This document shows, in pieces, positions 1 to 6,666 of a stretch of 12,434 nucleotides of DNA (within the stretch, counting starts at the first letter, position 1; each line of letters starts with the position of its first letter). The stretch is from Desulfobacterales bacterium. GTDB lineage: Bacteria; Desulfobacterota; Desulfobacteria; Desulfobacterales; Desulfobacteraceae. Made by a program: the position numbers and the translations under genes. The notes under the pieces were generated by a model. That model was not told the origin of the DNA. It searched no databases and saw only the letters and a program-made list of their open reading frames with translations. Location: the NCBI GenBank assembly GCA_022361135.1, contig JAKSBM010000755.1, positions 1 through 12,434 of the forward strand, in the 5' to 3' direction.

Positions 1-517
1 CGGCTTCAGCAACGATTCTTTTGTAAGATTCGCCGTTGATCATGATCTGCCATTTACCGGTACGAACGGGAGTGGCTCCACCCTTCAGGGTACCCAGTTT
101 CTGACCTTTTTTGCCGTCCATGTTTTTGTTGTCATCGGTTTTTTTCCAAACGGGGAGGCCCCATTCTTCAAACAGATGAACGGAATCATCAACGTGGCGA
201 CCCAGGTCGAAGATCAAGTCTTCACGAACAATACCCATGAGGTCGTTACGTACCATGCGGACGTAATCTTCGGGTTTGTTTTCGCCGATGTAGGTGTTGA
301 TGGCGGACAGACCCTGGGCTACGGCGCCAGAGCGTTCGAGGGCAGCTTTGTCAACCAACAGGATTTTGGTGTCGTCGTCGGCCCATTTTTTAATTTCAAA
401 AGCGGTACCGCAAGCAGCCATACCACCGCCGATGATCAGTACATCAACGTCTCTTTTTTCAACTTCAGGCTCTCTTACAGCTTTGAGCTCTCCAACAGGT
501 TTATTCGGTAATGCCAT
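1..517 (-). CDS. aprA: Adenylylsulfate reductase alpha subunit (AprA), N-terminal part, cut by window edge
   Basis: This is the FAD subunit of dissimilatory APS reductase, a cytoplasmic enzyme that reduces adenosine 5'-phosphosulfate to sulfite and AMP in sulfate respiration. About 172 N-terminal residues are visible; the family is usually about 650, so most of the gene lies beyond the left edge. The protein starts MALPNKPVGELK. A dinucleotide-binding stretch VDVLIIGGGMAACGTAFEI (about residues 24-42) is followed by RSGAVAQGLSAINTYIGENK, typical of the FAD fold of AprA and of the fumarate reductase/succinate dehydrogenase flavoprotein superfamily. The start is set by an ATG at 517-515 with GGAGGT six bases upstream. 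It lies 58 bp downstream of aprB on the same strand, the usual aprBA order, and is probably co-transcribed with it. I see no terminator or promoter between the two. The assignment is firm; direction (reductive, not sulfur-oxidising) is inferred from the neighbours. Confidence 0.96.
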   Translation of the reverse strand, partial: MALPNKPVGELKAVREPEVEKRDVDVLIIGGGMAACGTAFEIKKWADDDTKILLVDKAALERSGAVAQGLSAINTYIGENKPEDYVRMVRNDLMGIVREDLIFDLGRHVDDSVHLFEEWGLPVWKKTDDNKNMDGKKGQKLGTLKGGATPVRTGKWQIMINGESYKRIVAEA

Positions 518-575
518 TATATACCTCCAAAAATGTGTATAGTATCAAAAATTATTAAGATATCAATAACTTAGA

Positions 576-1013
576 TTAAGCCAGCTCGGTCGGAGCTACC
601 AGTTCAAAACCGTCAGCTTCTTCTGTGGAGAGCAGACCGGAAGACAGGTCTTTACCCTTCAGATCGGCATATTCGTTGGCTTCGCCTTCGGGGGTAGTTC
701 TAATGGGGAACTTAAAGCGTTTTACAACACCATTACGGAACTTACAGGTCCACATGATGTCCTCGGTACCCATCATGGGCTGTACGGAAGCGCCCATGGG
801 TACGAAGTCAGAGTAACCTCTTACTTCAATGGCCTGGGAGGGACAGATTTTAACGCAGGAATAACATTCCCAGCACTGATCCGGTTCCTGGTTGTATGCT
901 TTCATTTCATTGGGATCAAGAACCATCAGGTCATTGGGGCAGATGTACATACATGCTGTTTTGTCTCCGCCTTTGCAACCGTCGCATTTTTCTGCAATTA
1001 CAAAAGATGGCAT
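576..1013 (-). CDS. aprB: Adenylylsulfate reductase beta subunit (AprB), two [4Fe-4S] clusters
   Basis: This is the iron-sulfur electron-transfer subunit of dissimilatory APS reductase. It passes electrons from the membrane (in this family usually from Qmo) to the FAD of AprA. The protein has 145 residues, normal for the family. The first cluster motif is C10, C13, C21 and C25 (KCDGCKGGDKTACMYICP), with the widened spacing typical of AprB. The second is C47, C50, C53 and C57 (CWECYSCVKICP). The C-terminal part (IMWTCKFRNGVVKRFKFPIR and a tail ending APTELA) matches the AprB extension that wraps around AprA. The in-frame ATG at 1028 was rejected: the ATG at 1013 has GGAGGT seven bases upstream and yields the canonical N-terminus MPSFVIAEKCDGC. 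aprA follows after 58 bp. No sat or qmo gene is visible in the window. Confidence 0.97.
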   Translation of the reverse strand: MPSFVIAEKCDGCKGGDKTACMYICPNDLMVLDPNEMKAYNQEPDQCWECYSCVKICPSQAIEVRGYSDFVPMGASVQPMMGTEDIMWTCKFRNGVVKRFKFPIRTTPEGEANEYADLKGKDLSSGLLSTEEADGFELVAPTELA

Positions 1014-1047
1014 TGAGAATACCTCCATAAAATAAGTTAATCAAATT

Positions 1048-1064
1048 GCACAATACCGTTGTGC
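1048..1064 (-). promoter_or_regulatory. Inverted repeat in the aprBA leader
   Basis: The arms GCACAA and TTGTGC are perfectly complementary around a 5-base spacer, TACCG. The repeat lies 35-51 bases upstream of the aprB start. If the transcript begins upstream of it, it forms a small hairpin near the ribosome binding site. As DNA it could be an operator: the half-sites resemble those of Rex/CRP-type regulators, but in inverted order. Its function is not known. Confidence 0.35.
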
Positions 1065-1180
1065 TACTCAAGTATATATAACCTAGGTCTTTATTTCTTA
1101 CCGTCAGACCTCTATATCCAAGTTTAATGCCGGTATGTATTCCTATCTGAATATCTATTCATCCCGACATAAATGTTATG

Positions 1181-1210
1181 GCAATAGCACCATGGTTGTT
1201 CCCTTGTCAA
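1181..1210 (-). promoter_or_regulatory. Possible sigma-70-type promoter for aprBA
   Basis: On the minus strand a perfect -35 hexamer TTGACA (1210-1205) is followed after 18 bases by TATTGC (1186-1181), a weak -10 box with three of six matches. This gives an untranslated leader of roughly 160 bases. The -10 is poor, and a TATA-rich stretch nearer the gene (about 1071-1082) could be used instead. Confidence 0.3.
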
Positions 1211-1341
1211 GAATTTTTGAAAAAAGATAAGGCAGGTTTTTCAGCCGTTTACAATGTTTGGTTTGTTGAACTAATATTATTGAACGATTAGTAAAATAGG
1301 TTCAAAATGACTTAATATCAACCGGGCTATTGGGGGTGGAA

Positions 1342-1360
1342 ATCAGGAAAGATTCCTGAT
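1342..1360. repeat. Perfect palindrome, 8-bp arms
   Basis: ATCAGGAA, a 3-base spacer AGA, then TTCCTGAT. It lies 58-76 bases upstream of the GTG start at 1418 and far from aprB. The very short spacer favours a protein-binding site (operator) over an RNA hairpin. No following T-run is present, so it is not a terminator. Confidence 0.4.
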
Positions 1361-1417
1361 ATTCTGCGCCGGCTGTTATCCATGATAAATGATGAATAAT
1401 TACGAAGGAATATAACC

Positions 1418-2161
1418 GTGAGTGAGGAAATGATACCCGTTGGAATCCATGATTCCATGAATTTTAACTGCGGTCCTGACAATCCCTGCTTCAATGAATG
1501 TTGCCGGGATCTCTGCCAGGCCCTTACCCCCTATGACGTGTTGCGGCTGAAGCAGGCAAAAGGGATGGATTCCTCTGCCTTCCTCCGGGAATACACGGTC
1601 ATGCACTTTGGGCCTGAAACCGGGTTGCCCGTGGTGGAGTTCAAGCCCAATCCAGCCACCAACCATGCCTGCCCCTTTGTCTCCGAAGCCGGTTGCACCG
1701 TCTATGGGGACCGGCCGGCTTCCTGTCGCATGTATCCTTTGGCCCGGGCCATTGCCCGTTCCCGCCAGACCGGGGAAATCCAGGAGTATTTTGCCCTCAT
1801 TGAAGAACCCCATTGTCAGGGTTTTGGCCGGGAAAACGGCCAGACTGTCGGCCAGTGGCTGGCGGGCCAGGACGTGGCCGAACACAACCGCCAGAACGAC
1901 AAAATGATGATTCTCATCAGCCTGAAGAATCAGATCATGCCCGGAAAGCTGGAAGGACTCCAAGCCGATCAATTTTACACCGCCCTCTATGACCTGGATG
2001 AATTCCGCAGGCAGATTTTTGACCAGGATCTTCTGGCTGAATTTCAGGTCCCCCAGGATTTTCTGGAAGCCCTTAAAACAGATGATTTGGCCGCATTGGA
2101 TTTTGGCATGGCCTGGTTGCGGAATATGCTTTTCGGCCATGATCTATCATTTGGAGATTAA
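1418..2161 (+). CDS. YkgJ-family cysteine-cluster protein (putative Zn/Fe-chelating), 247 aa
   Basis: A member of the YkgJ (CxxxCxxCC, UPF0153-type) family, presumed metal- or Fe-S-binding proteins whose biochemical role is unsettled. Visible ligands are C18, C24, C28, C29 and C33 (CGPDNPCFNECCRDLC), then C85, C93 and C103 in the conserved block CPFVSEAGCTVYGDRPASC, followed by RMYPLARA. The second half (after about residue 130) is longer than in minimal family members and has no motif I recognise. I chose the GTG at 1418 because AAGGA at 1405-1409 sits eight bases upstream; an ATG at 1430 has a poorer site. The gene is two bases upstream of the SDR gene, whose ribosome binding site lies inside this gene's 3' end, so the two are surely co-transcribed. 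A role in metal insertion or in maturation of other proteins has been proposed for such proteins but is not shown here. Confidence 0.85.
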   Translation: MSEEMIPVGIHDSMNFNCGPDNPCFNECCRDLCQALTPYDVLRLKQAKGMDSSAFLREYTVMHFGPETGLPVVEFKPNPATNHACPFVSEAGCTVYGDRPASCRMYPLARAIARSRQTGEIQEYFALIEEPHCQGFGRENGQTVGQWLAGQDVAEHNRQNDKMMILISLKNQIMPGKLEGLQADQFYTALYDLDEFRRQIFDQDLLAEFQVPQDFLEALKTDDLAALDFGMAWLRNMLFGHDLSFGD

Positions 2162-2163
2162 AA

Positions 2164-2982
2164 ATGGATATCCAGGGTAAAACCGCATTGGTGCTGGGCG
2201 CTGTGAAGGGCATTGGCAAGGCCGTGGGCTTGGCCCTGGCCCGGAAGGGGGCCAAACTCATCCTCACCCGCCATGACTGGGAAGATTCCTATGACGAGAT
2301 GGAGGCGGACTTTGCCGCCACCGGGGCGGAATACCATATCCTCAACCTGGACCTTTGCCGGACCGGTTCCGCCGCCGAGCTGGCCGACTTCATTGAAAGG
2401 GAATACGGTCGGCTGGATATTTTCATCAATAATATTGAGCGGGGAGGGTGGCCCACGGTCCATGGGGCCTATGTGGAAGATCAATGGGACCTGGAAATGG
2501 AAACCACCCTCAAGGCCAAACGCTGGGTATTTGATGGGGTGTTCCCCCTGCTCCAGGCCGCCCCCGAAGCCTGTGTCATTAATTTTTCATCCATTGCCGC
2601 CCTCACCGGACGGTCCGGTCCGGCTGCCCTGGTTTTCAATGAAGGGTATGCCGCCGCCAACCGCGGGGTGGGAACCTTGACCGAGACCTGGGCCCGCATG
2701 GGCGCCCCCGCAATCCGGGTCAATGAACTCATGCTGGGGATCTTTGAAACCCGGCATGCCCAGGGAACCCGGGGGTGGCGGGAAGTTCTCACCCAAGAAG
2801 AAAAACAATCCCTCATTGATCATACCTTGGCCGGTCGCACCGGCGCATTGGAGGATGTGGTCAAGGCCACCCTGTTCATGATCCAGGATGCCCCCTACAT
2901 GACCGGGGCCACCCTGCGCCTGGACGGCGGCTATGTCCTGGCCGGAGAACCGGTGCCGCCCATGCCCAAGGGCATTGTCTAG
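2164..2982 (+). CDS. Short-chain dehydrogenase/reductase-like protein with altered active site, 272 aa
   Basis: This is a Rossmann-fold SDR-family protein, probably cytoplasmic. The nucleotide-binding glycine motif is GAVKGIG (residues 12-18) in the first strand-turn-helix. LDIFINN lies at the usual NNAG position, though NNAG itself reads NNIE. The FSS segment (residues 141-143) offers the active-site serine. Y162 occupies the catalytic tyrosine position, but the YxxxK signature reads Y162-AAA-N166, so the catalytic lysine is replaced by asparagine. The C-terminal MTGATLRLDGGYVLAG is the normal SDR ending (ITGxxxxVDGG). Closest in type are FabG/enoyl-reductase-like 'classical' SDRs; the substrate cannot be told. 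The ATG follows the ykgJ stop by two bases and uses GGAG in the end of that gene. A terminator about 110 bp downstream closes the two-gene operon. The Asn may mean non-standard catalysis or a non-catalytic role. Confidence 0.85.
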   Translation: MDIQGKTALVLGAVKGIGKAVGLALARKGAKLILTRHDWEDSYDEMEADFAATGAEYHILNLDLCRTGSAAELADFIEREYGRLDIFINNIERGGWPTVHGAYVEDQWDLEMETTLKAKRWVFDGVFPLLQAAPEACVINFSSIAALTGRSGPAALVFNEGYAAANRGVGTLTETWARMGAPAIRVNELMLGIFETRHAQGTRGWREVLTQEEKQSLIDHTLAGRTGALEDVVKATLFMIQDAPYMTGATLRLDGGYVLAGEPVPPMPKGIV

Positions 2983-3089
2983 GGACAATATTTCCCCGGA
3001 TTCCCCTGGGGGATTCCAATCCATCGCGCCCCATGTCCACGGCATCCATTGCCCGGGTAAATTTATGCGGGTCATATATGTGAGAAAAT

Positions 3090-3127
3090 AAGGAGGTTAT
3101 GTCCGGATGGGCAAGCCTCCTTTTTTT
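3090..3127 (+). terminator. Intrinsic terminator of the ykgJ-SDR operon
   Basis: The stem AAGGAGG (3090-3096) pairs with CCTCCTT (3116-3122). A second inner helix forms from GTCC (3101-3104) and GGGC (3109-3112). The 3' arm runs directly into seven T residues (3121-3127). Its position, 107 bases after the SDR stop and before fdhA, separates the two transcription units. Confidence 0.8.
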
Positions 3128-3179
3128 ATGGATTTTGGAAAGTTCTTGAAATAAAGCCATATTTCTCGTTGTGCCAACA

Positions 3180-3208
3180 TTGACATAGCGAAAGTGCTAT
3201 GGTATCCA
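3180..3208 (+). promoter_or_regulatory. Putative fdhA promoter with palindromic operator-like spacer
   Basis: A perfect -35 box TTGACA (3180-3185) is followed after exactly 17 bases by TATCCA (3203-3208), a weak -10 with three of six matches. The spacer holds a perfect inverted repeat: CATAGC (3184-3189), six bases, GCTATG (3196-3201). A weak promoter with a palindrome between its two boxes is a typical arrangement for a regulated gene. The candidate regulator is the ModE-like protein encoded downstream of fdhA, but the palindrome does not match the E. coli ModE site as I know it. Confidence 0.45.
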
Positions 3209-3286
3209 ACCCGTCAAATGCAGTCCCGGTCGGGCATTGGTGGGGCTGCGATCTTATTTCCAAATTCTTCGCAATGGGAGATTTCT

Positions 3287-6043
3287 ATGCCTGTGATACA
3301 GATTAATGACCAATCCATTACCTTTGAACCGGGACAAAGCATACTGGACGTGTGTGAGGCCCGGTCCATATCCATTCCCACCCTTTGTCGCCTAAAGGGC
3401 TGTTCTCCCACCGGGGTCTGCGGTGTTTGCCTGGTGGAGGACATGGCCGACCATTCCTTGGTTCGGTCCTGTTCCACTCCGGCCCGGGATGGGATGTGTA
3501 TTCGCACCGAATCTCCGGCGGTCACACGGGGGCGGCGGGGGGCCATCCAGGCATTGCTTGCCTCGGGCAACCACAATTGTGGCGTGGCCGGAGGACTTTC
3601 CCAGGAATTCACCGAATTCCAGGTGGCCGCGGGGGAGGTGGAATCCGATTTTGACCTCTGTCCGGCCTGGGGGGATTGCCGACTCCAGGATCTGGCCTAC
3701 GCTTACCAGGCAAAGGTTACAAAGCTGGGCCAGGGATGGCAGCAACGCATGCCCGACCTTTCCAACCCCATGATTGTCCGGGATTACTCCCGTTGTATTG
3801 GTTGCGGCCGGTGCGTTAAGGCCTGTGATGAAATCCAGGGGAACCGGGCCATTGAAATGCGTGAAGAGGTAGGAATCCCCCAGGTCCCCGGCGGTGGATC
3901 GTTAATGGGCTCCGATTGTGTCTTCTGCGGTGAATGTGTTCAGGTTTGTCCGGTGGGGGCCTTGGTGGATAAGAAAAGCCGGGGCAAATGGCATCCCCAG
4001 TCCGTTGAAACGGTGCGAACCACCTGTCCCTATTGCGGGGTGGGCTGTCAGCAGCTCCTCCATGTTCACAATGATAAGATCGTCAAAGTCACCGGGGTGG
4101 AGGGGGCCCAACCCAACCAAGGACGCCTTTGCGTTAAGGGACGGTTTGGCTATGATTTCATCTATTCCCAGGAGCGGCTCACCTCGCCGTTGATCCGTAA
4201 GAATGGCGAGTTGGTGCCCGTATCCTGGGATGAAGCCTTGGATTATACGGCCGATCGCCTTAAGAAAATCATTGCCGAATCCGGTCCGGACAGCGTGGCC
4301 GGGGTAAGTTGTGCCCGGAGTATCAATGAAGACTCCTACCAAATGCAAAAGCTTTTTCGGGCCGTATTTAAGACCAATAATATCGATCATTGTGCCCGAA
4401 CCTGACATGCTCCCACCGTCGCAGGTCTTGCGGCGTCATTCGGTTCCGGTGCCATGACCAATTCCTTTGGGGAATTTGAGTCGGCCCGTCTCTTTTTTAT
4501 CATTGGTTCCAATATGACCGAGGCCCACCCCGTGGCCGCCACCTTTGTGAAAAATGCCCTGGATAAGGGGGCGAAGCTCATCGTTGCCGACCCCAGGAAG
4601 CATGCCCTGGCTGCCCGGGCCGACCTCCATCTCGGATTGAGGGTGGGATCGGACATTGCCCTGCTCAATGCCCTGATGCAGGTCATCATTGAAGAGGATC
4701 TCCACGATAAAGCCTTTGTGCTGGATCACACGGAAAATTTTGAAGAACTCAAGGCCGTGGTGGCCCAGTATCCGCCGGAACGGGCGGCTGAAATCTGCGG
4801 GATTCCGGCCGGGGATATCCGGGATGCAGCCCGCATGCTGGCCCGGGTCGAATCGGCCATGGTCTGCTATACCCTGGGGATCACCGAGCACACCTGCGGT
4901 AGAAACAATGTGGTTTCCGTGGCCAATCTCCAGATGTTGCTGGGGAACATGGGCCAACCCAGTGCCGGGGTGAATCCCCTGCGTGGGCAGAACAATGTCC
5001 AGGGGGCCTGCGACATGGGGGCCTTGCCCAATGTCTATCCCGGGTACCAGGCCGTCACCGACCCGGCCAGCCGGGAGAAGTTTCAAGGGGCCTGGGATGT
5101 GGATGAATTGCCCGATCAACCGGGACTCATGATTCCCCATATGATGGAAGGACTCCACGATGGGAAGGTTCGGGCCTTTTATGTGTTCGGGGAAAACCTG
5201 GCCAACACCGAGCCCGATATCCGCAAGGTGGAAGAAGAATTGGCGGCTGCGGAATTCCTCATCTGCCAGGATATTTTTCCCAACGAGACCACCCGTTTTG
5301 CCCATGTGGTCTTTCCGGCGGCGGCCTGGAGTGAGAATCCAGGTACCTTTACCAACAGTGAACGGCGGGTGAACCGGGTACGGAGCGTCAGCCCGGCCCC
5401 GGGACTTGCCCGGCCCAATTGGTGGATTTTCCGGGAATTGGCCAAACGTTTCGGTGTGACCTGGGCTTCGGATTCGGCCCGTGCCATCTGGGATGACGAG
5501 ATTTCAGTCCTGGCACCCTCGCTGGGGGGGATCAAATACCAGCGCATTGAAAATGACGGTCTCCAATGGCCCTGTCCCAGCCTCGCCCATCCGGGTACCC
5601 AATATCTTCACAAGGAAGGGCAGTTCACCCGGCGCCGGGGCTGTTTTATCCCGGTGGAATGGACACCGGCGGCGGAAGTCGCCGACGAATCCTTTCCCTT
5701 TGTTCTGAGTACCGGACGTAGGCTTTACCATTACCATACCCGGACCCAAACCGGCCGTTGCGATGGCTTGAACACCCTCTTGCCCGAGGAAACCGCGGAC
5801 ATTTCCATTGCCGATGCGGAAAGGCTGGGCATTGCCCAGGGGGAAACCATTGTGGTGGAATCCCGCCGGGGCCGGGTGGAAGTGACGGCCCGGGTGACCG
5901 AGCAGGTGCCCCCTGGAATGGTTTGGATGGCCTTCCACTACCGGGAAAACAATGCCAATTGGTTAACCCATCCGGCCTTTGACCCCATCACCCTGACGGC
6001 GGAGTACAAGGCCTGTGCCGTTCGATTGGAAAAGCTCGCCTAG
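3287..6043 (+). CDS. fdhA: Selenocysteine-containing formate dehydrogenase catalytic subunit (FdhA/FdhF type), 918 aa with internal UGA
   Basis: A molybdenum- or tungsten-bis-pterin enzyme that interconverts formate and CO2; no Tat signal, so cytoplasmic. Domains in order: an NuoG-like 2Fe-2S ferredoxin (C34, C45, C48, C62); a His-Cys 4Fe-4S region (H96, C98, C125, C131) with an insertion; two ferredoxin-type 4Fe-4S clusters (C170/C173/C176/C180 and C211/C214/C217/C221); the catalytic-domain 4Fe-4S cluster (C247, C250, C254, C282); the molybdopterin oxidoreductase core; and a C-terminal dinucleotide-binding domain from about STGRRLYHYHTRTQ. The in-frame TGA at 4403-4405 encodes Sec373 in the context HCART-U-HAPTVAGLAA, the exact position of the active-site U-H pair of formate dehydrogenases. 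HTCGRNN (R539) supplies the conserved active-site arginine. The ATG at 3287 has GGGAG six bases upstream; an earlier in-frame GTG at 3194 overlaps the promoter. No diaphorase or other partner subunit is adjacent. An automatic caller would split this gene into 3194-4405 and 4454-6043. Confidence 0.95.
4403..4435 (+). promoter_or_regulatory. Selenocysteine UGA codon and bacterial SECIS element
   Basis: The TGA at 4403-4405 is followed by a 7-bp hairpin in the coding RNA. CGTCGCA (4417-4423) pairs with TGCGGCG (4429-4435) with one G-U pair, around the loop GGTCT (4424-4428). The E. coli fdhF SECIS has the same GGUCU loop, and in both there are 18 bases between the UGA and the loop. This is the SelB-binding signal that recodes UGA as selenocysteine. 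Confidence 0.92.
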
Positions 6044-6051
6044 ATCCAGAG

Positions 6052-6081
6052 CCGATTCGGGGTGGCTGTACCCCGGATCGG
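6052..6081 (+). terminator. Strong hairpin just after fdhA (imperfect terminator)
   Basis: A 12-bp stem with one G-U pair (6052-6063 with 6070-6081; arms rich in CCGAT and CGGGGT) closes a 6-base loop, nine bases after the fdhA stop. Only three T residues follow, so intrinsic termination may be weak. It could instead protect the fdhA transcript from 3' decay, or allow read-through into the ModE-like gene. Confidence 0.5.
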
Positions 6082-6175
6082 TTTGCCCGGCCAAGGTACC
6101 CTGGGGCCCGGGTGTAAAATCGGTTGTTTCCCCCGGCCCGGAATGGTATGAGATGCCAGCCAAAAGGGAGGAAAT

Positions 6176-6538
6176 ATGGGATTTAACATTCGTTCAAAAA
6201 TATGGATTGAGGATGACCAGGGAAAGGTGATTTTCGGCCTGGGTCGGTTTAAAATTCTGTCCGCCATCGATCGGTGCGGCTCCATCAATGCCGCGGCCAA
6301 GGATCTGGGCATGGGGTACCGGGCCATCTGGGGAAAGATTAAGACAACGGAAGAAGGCCTGGGCAGCCCACTGCTCACCCGGGTTGCCGGTGGAAAGACC
6401 GGAGGGGGATCTCAATTGACGCCCCTGGCCCGGAAGCTGCTTCGGGAATTTGAACGGATACACGGCCATGTGCTGTCATCCTCGGATGATTTCTTTGAGG
6501 CCGTTTTCCAGGAAAAGATAAAAAAGGAATTGAATTAG
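6176..6538 (+). CDS. ModE-type winged-helix regulator, DNA-binding domain only, 120 aa
   Basis: This matches the N-terminal LysR-type winged-helix domain of ModE, the molybdate-responsive repressor. RFKILSAIDRCGSINAAAKD (about residues 24-43) and the recognition-helix region MGYRAIWGKIK (46-56) correspond to ModE's GSISQGAKDAGISYKSAWDAI. The wing AGGKTGGGSQLT (71-82) mirrors the highly characteristic ATGGKGGGGAVLT. The protein ends at residue 120, so the C-terminal molybdate-binding (MOP/TOBE) domains of full ModE are missing; such short versions are common in anaerobes. The ATG at 6176 follows AGGGAGG (6165-6171) at four bases. It lies 132 bp after fdhA on the same strand, with a strong hairpin between, and ends before a bidirectional terminator. 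Control of fdhA or of molybdate/tungstate transport is a reasonable guess from position and family, not demonstrated. Confidence 0.88.
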   Translation: MGFNIRSKIWIEDDQGKVIFGLGRFKILSAIDRCGSINAAAKDLGMGYRAIWGKIKTTEEGLGSPLLTRVAGGKTGGGSQLTPLARKLLREFERIHGHVLSSSDDFFEAVFQEKIKKELN

Positions 6539-6613
6539 GGGCTTCTGCCCCTTTCCGCATCCTTCCATCCTTATTATATAAGACGGAATGTCAGCTCCGG
6601 GGAATGGATATAA

Positions 6614-6647
6614 AAAAGCCCGTCCGATGTGAATCGGACGGGCTTTT
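6614..6647. terminator. Bidirectional intrinsic terminator between modE-like gene and pta
   Basis: A perfect 15-bp stem (6614-6628 with 6633-6647) with the GC core GCCCGTCCGAT and loop GTGA, flanked by an A-run on one side and a T-run on the other. It therefore works as a rho-independent terminator on both strands. It serves the convergent genes ending at 6538 (+) and 6667 (-). Confidence 0.95.
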
Positions 6648-6666
6648 GGCGTTCATGGGCGGGGTG

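Larger units (their letters stand above)
1014..1417. other. Divergent intergenic region between aprB and the ykgJ-like gene
   Basis: About 400 bp with no credible gene and much lower GC than its flanks. It holds the aprB ribosome binding site, a hairpin-forming inverted repeat (1048-1064), a putative aprB promoter (1181-1210), a perfect 8-bp-arm palindrome (1342-1360), and the AAGGA ribosome binding site (1405-1409) of the gene at 1418. It must contain promoters for both directions. No convincing sigma-70 pair was found for the plus-strand gene. Confidence 0.7.
2983..3286. other. Intergenic region between SDR gene and fdhA
   Basis: About 304 bp without a gene. The first half carries the intrinsic terminator of the upstream operon (3090-3127). 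The second half carries a putative fdhA promoter with an embedded palindrome (3180-3208) and an untranslated leader of about 70 bases ending in the GGGAG ribosome binding site (3276-3280). Confidence 0.7.

Noticed and set aside
999..1028. aprB start at ATG 1028 (MEVFSMPSF...)
   Set aside because: The strong ribosome binding site GGAGGT lies between this ATG and the one at 1013, and AprB proteins begin near MPSFV.
1400..2140. Minus-strand ORF opposite the ykgJ-like gene
   Set aside because: The plus strand carries the YkgJ cysteine signature with a ribosome binding site; the minus frame shows no family features.
2998..3017. GGATTCC repeats around CCCCTGGGG after the SDR gene
   Set aside because: The arms do not pair well (loop of two bases or a mismatch) and no T-run follows; the real terminator is at 3090-3127.
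4436..5305. Minus-strand ORF (289 codons) opposite fdhA
   Set aside because: Antisense shadow of a well-supported gene; composition is Gly/His/Pro-rich and no motif is visible.
3194..6043. Reading the two fdhA halves as a frameshifted pseudogene or two genes
   Set aside because: The frame is the same on both sides of the TGA, the stop is at the Sec position, and a SECIS hairpin follows at the correct spacing.
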